A model generated the notes under the pieces. The model was not told where the DNA came from and searched no databases. It saw nothing but the letters and a program-made list of their open reading frames with translations. This document shows positions 1 to 6,174 of a stretch of 18,590 nt of DNA, one piece after another. Position 1 is the stretch's first letter. Every line of letters begins with the position of its first letter. The translations under genes were made by a program, and so were the position numbers. Source of the DNA: Stramenopiles sp. TOSAG23-2 (taxonomy: Eukaryota; Sar); the NCBI GenBank assembly GCA_900128395.1, contig LT649604.1, forward strand, positions 1 to 18,590. Reading direction: 5' to 3'.

Positions 1-310
1 ATCGTGTATAAATTCATGTATTTTTGTCTTTGATTTTACATCATATATAGTTGTTTTCTTTGCACCATCGCCAGTTGCCAATAATCTACCATCATTTAAA
101 AATGATACACTATATACAAAACTATCGTGTATAAATTCATGTATTTTTGTCTTTGATTTTACATCATATATAGTTGTTTTCTTTGCACGATCGCCAGTTG
201 CCAATAATCTACCATCATTTGAAAATGATACACTATATACAAAACTATCGTGTATAAATTCATGTATTTTTGTCTTTGATTTTACATCATATATAGTTGT
301 TTTCTTTGCA
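1..310 (-). CDS. WD40-repeat protein, partial (runs off the left edge)
   Basis: Read on the minus strand, this stretch is open and encodes two full copies and one partial copy of a 41-residue unit. The unit holds the hydrophobic strand SFVYSVSFSNDGRLLATGD followed by KKTTIYDVKSKTKIHEFIHD. This is the standard WD40 blade layout (SVxFSxDGxLLATG, then a YD in place of WD), and the unit length fits the family. WD40 propellers are protein-interaction scaffolds, and no specific partner can be named. The frame uses codon 3-1 as GAT. The repeat ends abruptly at 310. Upstream on the minus strand the same frame reaches a stop after about 17 codons without any ATG, so the segment is either an internal exon or a broken copy. 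The other end lies outside the window. I am fairly sure of the WD40 call but unsure that the gene is intact. Confidence 0.72.
1..310. repeat. 123-bp tandem repeat, 2.5 copies
   Basis: Copies lie at 1-123, 124-246 and 247-310 (partial). Copies 1 and 2 differ at only two bases that I can find, near 66 and 106 of the unit, and the partial copy matches over its 64 bases. The unit is exactly 41 codons and coincides with the WD40 blade. This near-identity at DNA level points to recent expansion or gene conversion. Confidence 0.92.
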
Positions 311-1246
311 TGTTTCACACGCAGCCTTAGATTTTTTTTTTTTGCATCATGTATTTATTGGAATTTTTGATGATATTTTCTTAATGCCTTGTTCATACTA
401 TTGTGTATAAATTGTATCATAAATTATTAGTATATTTTCATATTTTATAAAATTAATATATACAATAATTGTCATTTTGGTTCTTTCGCTTCCGTCCTCA
501 TTCCTGCCGCCATTCCATATTCTTATTACATACTAAGTACATAAAACTATCTATCAAATACATTTGCCTGTATCTACAGCAGGTAAATACAAGGGACAGG
601 TTTTTGCCTCATTCCTGCCGCCATTCCATATTCTTATTACATACTAAGTACATACTACTATACTATCAAATATACCTCTACAGCAGGTAAATACAAGGGA
701 CAGGTTTTTGTCCCGCTGGCCAGCCTGCCAGCCTGGGAAGGAAAAGAAAACTACAGTATTATAAACAACAAACAATAACAAAAACGACTAGAGCTAACCT
801 CTGGTTACAGTATTAATAAGGAATAACCACACACAGGCCACAGGCCACAGGCTATAATATAAATAACGACGACGACTAAAAAAATTCGAAAACTGCTGTT
901 GGTAGTCCAGTAGTCCAGCCTGGCCAGGTACTGTAATAGCCAAGTATGAGAAGAAAAAAAAATAATAATAAATAAAAAAAAAAGAACAAGGGTATGTCAT
1001 AAAGGTATACGTTATTAGAATAATCTAGATATATCTATCTGTCGATAATAGCGAGTCAAATGGTTTTGTAAGCTTATATAATTGAAAAATAGGAAAAAAA
1101 TTCATTATTATATACGCACGCGCACCATTGACCCTTTTTTTTTGTCTTTGCGTGGGATATTGTTTGGATCATATATATACTTACCGGATAAACGAGTGCG
1201 TAGAAACTTTTGGAAGTTTGAAGAAGTTCACTGGACTTATTCTAAA
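311..1246. other. AT-rich intergenic spacer and leader of the GOST gene
   Basis: I see no convincing gene here. The spacer holds a homopolymer T run near 332-343, an imperfect tandem repeat (496-710) and several short GC-rich islets with CCAGCC/GGCCAG words (713-737, 831-852, 901-930). Low-complexity AT/GA tracts follow towards 1000. The GOST reading frame stays open upstream of its first ATG back to a stop at 1079-1081. The 55 codons of 1082-1246 have no ATG and look like leader, unless an upstream exon joins them. Confidence 0.6.
496..710. repeat. Imperfect ~111/104-bp tandem repeat, two copies
   Basis: Copy 1 is 496-606 and copy 2 is 607-710. Both start CCTCATTCCTGCCGCCATTC and end ACAAGGGACAGGTTTTTG. 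The edges are nearly identical, while the middle has small indels. The short frame through it (469-690) exists only because of the duplication and is not a credible gene. Confidence 0.85.
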
Positions 1247-3145
1247 ATGTTATTAAAGGTGTTTTTCACAATAATACCATTCATTTTAATTACATATTGC
1301 AGCATATTATCACAAGCGAAAATAATACATGGTACCATAAATACAGCCGACTCGTTTTATTATATAGGATCTTTTGTTTTCAATCAAAATACAACTAATG
1401 GCGCCGGCAATTTTGGTGTTTCTATTACACATCACAAAGACATTGACTATGGCATGGCAGTATATTATTACCAAAAATATATGACAGATATACGTGATTC
1501 AAAGGCAAATTGCCTTCAAAGAATCCATTTAAGTTGGGGGAAGACATCGATGAATTATTTCACAACAAGTGAATTTAAACACAGGCCAGTAGACGAGCAG
1601 GTGTTAAAAGACAACCCAGAATACAAGGATATGAACATGGTAACTTCATATATTTCGCTCGATTTTAACATAAATCACCCACGTTGGTTTTATGTTGCAT
1701 TAACAAATTGTGCATATGATAAAAATTATTATAAAAATTTGCATCGAATAAAGTACATGGGGAACAAAAAAGACGAAGAGTATTTTAGAAGTAACACAAG
1801 CTCAATTTATAAAAACTTAGGAAACATAACTTTAAAACCGAATCAAGGTCCGATTTACGCCACGTTTAACTTCACATTCACAAATGGAAATGCCATGCGG
1901 AGTAGACACTTTTCATTTAATGAATTTGATGACTTATTAATTGCAATTACTTTTTTTATCATTTATTTAATATTATTTGCTACTTATTTATGTATGAAAA
2001 AAAAGGCACCAAATAGATCAACAAGCGGTAATGGATCAAGCGGTGGTGCGAACACGATAAATGATAGTTATGGATATGGACTAGTAAGTCAGCATAAAAC
2101 GGTGACCCTTCTCGGAATATCTGTATTATTACAGTTAATTGGCAATTTTATAGATGTAATACGTTTAAATGACTATAGCGATACAGGTATACAAGACGAG
2201 ACCTTTCGTTATTTCGAAGCTGTCAGCTTAGGGTTTCATCATATGTCAGATGTTGTATTTGTATTAGATATACTGTTAATTGCAAAAGGATGGACGGTAA
2301 TACGACGTAAGATAAGTGCAAATGGTCGAGTTAAATTAGCCATAGCGATGACAACGTATACTATTTGTGGCATCTTTGCGATAAATATTTATCAAAATTT
2401 AAAAGATGAAGACCGTATCGATCAAAGTTCACTATATTCCTCTGATGCTGGTTATGTCATAGTTATCCTTCGTTGTTTAATCTTTTGTTGGTATATGCGT
2501 TCAGCATACACAACATTTACTAAGCCATCCTTTAAACGGAAAAAGAGATTTTATTTTTACTTTTTTATTGCATCTATCTGTTACCTGATAATTGTACCAT
2601 TGGTATTTGTAATAACAGATAGTTCGCAATTATATAATCGTACTAAACATAGTAATTGGGCAAGTAATATTTTAATCACATTAGGTCATATGTCATTTTT
2701 ATATTTATTTTGGCCATCTAATTATAATAGTTATTTTCCATTTGCATTTGAAACAAAAGAGCAAGAGATGGCACGTATGGATGCATTTAAAAGACAGTCA
2801 GAGACTTTGTTCAATAGACAAGCTGGAGCTACTATTAGTAATGGCAATAATCCAGAAAATAATATAAATGGTGTTGAAAATGGTTTTGGACCTCAATATA
2901 ATACTACTACTACTAATAATAATAATTCTACGAAAAATATTCGAAAAAGAAGTAGTCACCGAGTGTCACGCGCATCTATTAGTGGTGGTAGCCAAAATGT
3001 ATCGCCACGTGCAAATATAACAAGTTTAAGTCAAAGTTTAAAAAGCAAAATCAAAGTAATATATGATTATAGTGAAGATTTGGATGAAGCAATTTCATTA
3101 TTTTTTGATGAGGAGGAAGATATAAATATGCATCAGAAAGAATGA
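1247..3145 (+). CDS. GOST-family seven-transmembrane protein (GPR180/TMEM145-like, GpcrRhopsn4 type)
   Basis: The chosen start, ATG 1247, gives a 632-aa protein opening with a clear signal peptide (MLLKVFFTIIPFILITYCS, likely cleaved near residue 23). A lumenal or extracellular domain of about 200 residues follows, with several N-glycosylation sequons. Seven hydrophobic helices lie near residues 229-249, 286-306, 333-352, 362-382, 402-422, 435-456 and 473-491. The sequence AKGWTVIRRK after helix 3 is a hallmark I know from the intimal-thickness-receptor/GPR180/TMEM145 branch. GOST proteins (also GPR107/108, TMEM87, Wntless) combine a GOLD-like lumenal domain with seven helices and act at Golgi, endosome or plasma membrane, probably in trafficking or signalling. 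The ~140-aa cytoplasmic tail is Asn/Ser-rich, with a basic patch (RKRSSHRVSR) and an acidic end. The family call is firm; the exact subfamily and ligand are unknown. Confidence 0.85.
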   Translation: MLLKVFFTIIPFILITYCSILSQAKIIHGTINTADSFYYIGSFVFNQNTTNGAGNFGVSITHHKDIDYGMAVYYYQKYMTDIRDSKANCLQRIHLSWGKTSMNYFTTSEFKHRPVDEQVLKDNPEYKDMNMVTSYISLDFNINHPRWFYVALTNCAYDKNYYKNLHRIKYMGNKKDEEYFRSNTSSIYKNLGNITLKPNQGPIYATFNFTFTNGNAMRSRHFSFNEFDDLLIAITFFIIYLILFATYLCMKKKAPNRSTSGNGSSGGANTINDSYGYGLVSQHKTVTLLGISVLLQLIGNFIDVIRLNDYSDTGIQDETFRYFEAVSLGFHHMSDVVFVLDILLIAKGWTVIRRKISANGRVKLAIAMTTYTICGIFAINIYQNLKDEDRIDQSSLYSSDAGYVIVILRCLIFCWYMRSAYTTFTKPSFKRKKRFYFYFFIASICYLIIVPLVFVITDSSQLYNRTKHSNWASNILITLGHMSFLYLFWPSNYNSYFPFAFETKEQEMARMDAFKRQSETLFNRQAGATISNGNNPENNINGVENGFGPQYNTTTTNNNNSTKNIRKRSSHRVSRASISGGSQNVSPRANITSLSQSLKSKIKVIYDYSEDLDEAISLFFDEEEDINMHQKE

Positions 3146-3573
3146 TTTTGAACAGGGGGTTATATTTTGCTTCTATCAAAAATTTTGAAATTTTAAAAAC
3201 AACAAAAGGCTGAGCAAGCCTGGCAAGCCAATTCTGTGGCACCTCTATGCACGTGTTAGTTTTATAATACAGAGTATTTTCTTTAATAATATTAATACTA
3301 AATTGATATCATACGTAACATTAATAATATCCTTTATTTTTTTATTTATTAAAATATCATTTTAGTATGCCAGTATGCTGGTATGCATAATTTTTCGATA
3401 TTAAAATTAATCTCCCTGCTATATACTATCAGGTGTTATATAATATACTTGATAGTAATATAAATATTATAGCTCTAGTTATAATATTTTATTATATTAA
3501 ACACTATCAACTATCATATAAACGTTAAATACTATACCAAGCTAGGTCCTGTGGCTAGCCAGCTGGCCAGCTA
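3146..3573. other. Intergenic spacer downstream of the GOST gene
   Basis: No gene is visible. The spacer contains GC-rich islets (about 3207-3240, 3364-3389, 3541-3573) made of AGCCTGGCAAGCC, GCCAGTATGCTGG and AGCCAGCTGGCCAGCT words, set in very AT-rich DNA. It also holds a loose inverted pair ACTATCA/TGATAGT around 3425-3456. The inverted-repeat arm begins at 3574. Confidence 0.6.
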
Positions 3574-3809
3574 TACAGTAACTTGCAAAAAAGATCATCC
3601 ACGAAAACCGGCGGTGCCCCCCCCACACGCACGCACACGCACACGCATTTTTACATTTTTTTACTTTTTTCATTAAAATAACATAAAAATCAATAAAATA
3701 TATATAATATATATAGATACAATAGATATATAGATACATAGATACATATATTTATATTTATATCACATCGTATTTAGAAAAACGTAGTTGGATGGAACGA
3801 AGGGATATC
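3574..3809 (+). repeat. Left arm of a long inverted repeat (~236 bp)
   Basis: This arm matches the reverse complement of 5468-5707 almost base for base, from TACAGTAACTTGC at the outer edge to AGGGATATC at the inner edge. It includes a C8 run, a CGCACACGCACACGC microsatellite and a GATA-rich stretch. I see differences only in the homopolymer (8 versus 9) and in the TA/GATA stretch. Pairing stops sharply at both edges. Confidence 0.93.
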
Positions 3810-3947
3810 TATTAATATATACTAAAGGCATAGTTTGTTTTGTACAAGTATTCCTGCAAGTATATATTTGTTCTTTAGTAGATATGATTTATATATTTAT
3901 AACATTTTGAAAGTCACTGAGTGATATGCTTTTTTGAAATTATCATT

Positions 3948-3973
3948 TAGTACAAAAATAAATTTTTGTACTA
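3948..3973. other. Perfect 11-bp stem with 4-nt loop
   Basis: TAGTACAAAAA pairs exactly with TTTTTGTACTA across the loop TAAA. It lies about 450 bases beyond the stop of the minus-strand gene. It may be a 3' UTR or spacer hairpin; AT-rich DNA produces such structures by chance, so function is unproven. Confidence 0.5.
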
Positions 3974-4347
3974 TCAAAGTAAAACTATATTTAGAATATC
4001 TATTTGTCGTTCTTTGGTTTTGATGCATCGTTAGAAAGAGTTCCAAAAGATAATGTTTTAATTAATTCGATGCGTAGAAGCGTGTTTAAAAGCTGATATA
4101 TTTTGTTTTTCTATTTTAACAGCTTATTTTTTAATTTATAGAAGTATTATTTTATATTTTATGATATGATAAAAAAAATATGAAAAATTTCCCAAAAGAA
4201 GACTTATCCCCTAATGGCCAATACTGTTTTACTCTACGAAAAATATATTTACAATTTCGTAATAATACATGTAGATTATTATAATTTTGGAATAATATAT
4301 ACTCATATCCTGCACATATGAAAAATGATGAAGATACGTTTTGTAAG

Positions 4348-4364
4348 TTCGTACCGTGTACGAA
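4348..4364. other. Short perfect stem-loop (7-bp stem)
   Basis: TTCGTAC and GTACGAA flank the loop CGT. It sits about 65 bases past the stop of the minus-strand membrane gene, where a 3' UTR would be. This is a sequence observation only. Confidence 0.45.
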
Positions 4365-4428
4365 TATAATTTTTACAATTTGGATCTAAAAATATTTCAT
4401 ACTTCGTATTTTTTATCATTAATTATTT

Positions 4429-5349
4429 TTACACTCTCGCTTTGTTTGTTGGTTTATCTTCAACGTCCTTCGATGCAGTTCCTGTTACGCGATATATATT
4501 TCCAGTAGCAAATATCATTAATTCCATTTTCTTATCTTTAAACATTGTATATACAGCAGTGATACTGAATAATAAAATTTGTAGAAAAATGGATCGTTGT
4601 GTTGAACGTTGCATAATTGTGTACTTTTCACCTTGTATGGTATAATTGAATAAAACTACTCCTTTATTCCAATTTCCAAACGTATTATTATATATATTGT
4701 AAATATTTAACAACGTTGATAAGCTTCCAACAAAAATCAAAAATATACGACTTTTCAGTTTTACTGCGTCCATCAATACAAAAGCATTTGTTGCGAGCAT
4801 TAATATTAAACCAAAAAGTGGTGATAATGGTGTCCTTGGTCGTGCAATCTCAATAGTCCAATTTAAAATAGTCAATATAATAATGATTACAACATTCGTT
4901 TCTTTTAACAATCGTTGTATACTCACTAATGATACATTTTTATAATACCATATAACAGAACATATTATCGTAATGATAGCAAATGTGGCTGTTGCAATTC
5001 GTAATCCAATATTTGTTCCACCAGAAAGAATGTGACATAAAACTGCAATCAAACCACACAATCCCCCCCCACGCTGTCCCCATTTTACACGCCAATCCAG
5101 CCAATCATCCATTACAACATCCTTCCCAAGCAATTTCAAACTTTTACGTCGAACCGTGTTGTTGTGGTAGATTGCTGCCCAAGAGTTTCGACTCGCTTTA
5201 CGATCTCTCGTTTCAGGTTCTAACTCAACCTCTAACGTAGATCTACTGGTTTCTTTTATCTCATTCCGCAATTGTTTATTCTCTTCCTTTAGTAATTTGA
5301 CTTCATTGATAAGTACCTCGTACGCAGCTCTGGTAGGTGGAAATGACAT
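4429..5349 (-). CDS. Multi-pass membrane protein with N-terminal coiled coil, unknown function
   Basis: I do not recognise this family. The preferred start at 5349 (MSFPPTRAAYEV) gives 306 aa. An upstream in-frame ATG at 5442 would add 31 residues that look like translated leader. Residues ~9-34 (EVLINEVKLLKEENKQLRNE) form a leucine-spaced coiled coil. A charged linker and a tryptophan-rich juxtamembrane stretch (DDWLDWRVKWGQ) follow. Six hydrophobic segments lie near 95-110, 115-135, 152-168, 178-197, 201-220 and 252-269, and the tail is polar. No signal peptide, catalytic motif or pore signature is evident. The gene lies alone inside a long inverted repeat whose right arm begins ~118 bases upstream of its start, so the promoter probably lies in or near that arm. 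It is convergent with the GOST gene and divergent from the coiled-coil gene. The ORF is convincing; the role is open. Confidence 0.8.
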   Translation of the reverse strand: MSFPPTRAAYEVLINEVKLLKEENKQLRNEIKETSRSTLEVELEPETRDRKASRNSWAAIYHNNTVRRKSLKLLGKDVVMDDWLDWRVKWGQRGGGLCGLIAVLCHILSGGTNIGLRIATATFAIITIICSVIWYYKNVSLVSIQRLLKETNVVIIIILTILNWTIEIARPRTPLSPLFGLILMLATNAFVLMDAVKLKSRIFLIFVGSLSTLLNIYNIYNNTFGNWNKGVVLFNYTIQGEKYTIMQRSTQRSIFLQILLFSITAVYTMFKDKKMELMIFATGNIYRVTGTASKDVEDKPTNKARV

Positions 5350-5467
5350 TTTTATTTGCTTTGAATTGTATGAGATAATTTGTAGTTGATCTGTTTGTCT
5401 ATCGATAATGATTATATGTATCGTTTTATATAAATACTTCACTATTTTACTATATCAGGTGTCTAAT

Positions 5468-5707
5468 GATATCCCTTCGTTCCATCCAACTACGTTTTTC
5501 TAAATACGATGTGATATAAATATAAATATATGTATCTATGTATCTATATATCTATGTATCTATATATATATTTTATATATATTTTATTGATTTTTATGTT
5601 ATTTTAATGAAAAAAGTAAAAAAATGTAAAAATGCGTGTGCGTGTGCGTGCGTGTGGGGGGGGGCACCGCCGGTTTTCGTGGATGATCTTTTTTGCAAGT
5701 TACTGTA
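5468..5707 (-). repeat. Right arm of the long inverted repeat (~240 bp)
   Basis: This is the reverse complement of 3574-3809. It carries a G9 run (5656-5664), the GCGTGTGCGTG microsatellite and the ATC-rich stretch. It sits just upstream of the membrane-protein gene and so probably overlaps its promoter. Confidence 0.93.
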
Positions 5708-6113
5708 GAAACGTAGTAGAAATTATATGGCCGTATTATTGCAACTATTTCTGTTATTAATATAATATAGACATAGCATTGGCGTATTAACGTTGCGTAT
5801 TAACGTTTGATTAACACACACATAGAACTACGTTATACGCAAAATACACATGTACGAAATTAGCGTAACGTGCTTATTACATCTCTTAGATTTTTTACAT
5901 TCTTCTCAAAAGAAGAAAGTAGAAAAGAAATTTACACATCACAACCATCATCACAACAATTACATTTTAATATTTGCTCGGATTGATATTGTACAATACA
6001 GAAAGAAATGTTAGCGCCAAACTCATCGACCTCCTCTTTAATGAATGGATATGCAACATTTAATAAGCCATTTTAATATTTGCTCGGATTGATATTGTAC
6101 AATACAGAAAGAA
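5708..6113 (+). promoter_or_regulatory. Upstream region and leader of the coiled-coil gene
   Basis: This stretch between the inverted-repeat arm and the main ATG should hold the promoter and 5' UTR. It contains an exact 13-bp direct repeat (GCGTATTAACGTT at 5782 and 5795) with further CGTTA/TAACG words nearby (ACGTTATACGC, AGCGTAACG). It also contains an A/C-rich CATCACAACCATCATCACAAC tract and the first copy of the 106-bp duplication. No TATA box can be singled out in this base composition. Confidence 0.4.
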
Positions 6114-6174
6114 ATGTTAGCGCCAAACTCATCGACCTCCTCTTTAATGAATGGATATGCAACATTTAATAAGC
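5963..6174. repeat. Exact 106-bp tandem duplication across the gene start
   Basis: Copy 1 (5963-6068) and copy 2 (6069-6174) are identical by eye. Each runs from CATTTTAATATTTGCTCGG to ATTTAATAAGC and includes the start codon and the first 20 codons. The period is not a multiple of three, so copy 1 is out of frame with the main gene. Confidence 0.95.
6008..6076 (+). other. 22-codon upstream ORF created by the duplication
   Basis: The ATG in copy 1 reads 20 codons identical to the start of the real gene, then Pro-Phe and a TAA at 6074-6076. That stop lies 37 bases before the main ATG at 6114. The start context (GAAAGAAATG) is identical for both ATGs. If transcription starts upstream, scanning ribosomes would meet this decoy first. 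It is unlikely to be a functional peptide; it may damp translation of the main gene. Confidence 0.75.

Larger units (their letters stand above)
3810..4428. other. AT-rich 3' flank of the membrane-protein gene
   Basis: No gene is supported here. The stretch lies downstream of the minus-strand gene and inside the inverted repeat. It contains two perfect short stem-loops (3948-3973 and 4348-4364) and poly-A/T tracts suited to 3' end formation. Confidence 0.55.
3574..5707. other. Inverted-repeat-bounded single-gene segment (candidate mobile or invertible unit)
   Basis: The two arms enclose 1.66 kb containing one complete minus-strand membrane-protein gene and nothing else I can recognise. The architecture resembles a terminal-inverted-repeat element or an invertible cassette. 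Against a classic DNA transposon, no transposase or integrase is visible, and the bases just outside the arms (left CCAGCTA, right GAAACGT) show no target-site duplication. Other readings are a duplicated-inverted promoter/flank or an old palindromic rearrangement. Confidence 0.45.

Noticed and set aside
1-310. CRISPR-like or satellite array
   Set aside because: The 123-bp units have no spacer and read as WD40 blades in one open minus-strand frame.
469-690. 73-residue plus-strand reading frame
   Set aside because: It only spans the two copies of a non-coding tandem repeat, with no domain and no credible start context.
794-1000. 68-residue minus-strand reading frame
   Set aside because: It is composed of low-complexity Phe/Tyr codons from A/T tracts and GC islets; it shows no protein-like pattern.
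3542-3739. Minus-strand frame inside the left inverted-repeat arm
   Set aside because: The Tyr/Ile and Ala/Cys runs come from the GATA and CGCACA microsatellites. The equivalent arm on the right is not open in a matching gene.
3574-5707. Classic DNA transposon with target-site duplication
   Set aside because: I compared the bases outside both arms and found no direct repeat, and the enclosed gene is a membrane protein, not a transposase. The mobile idea is kept only as one option.
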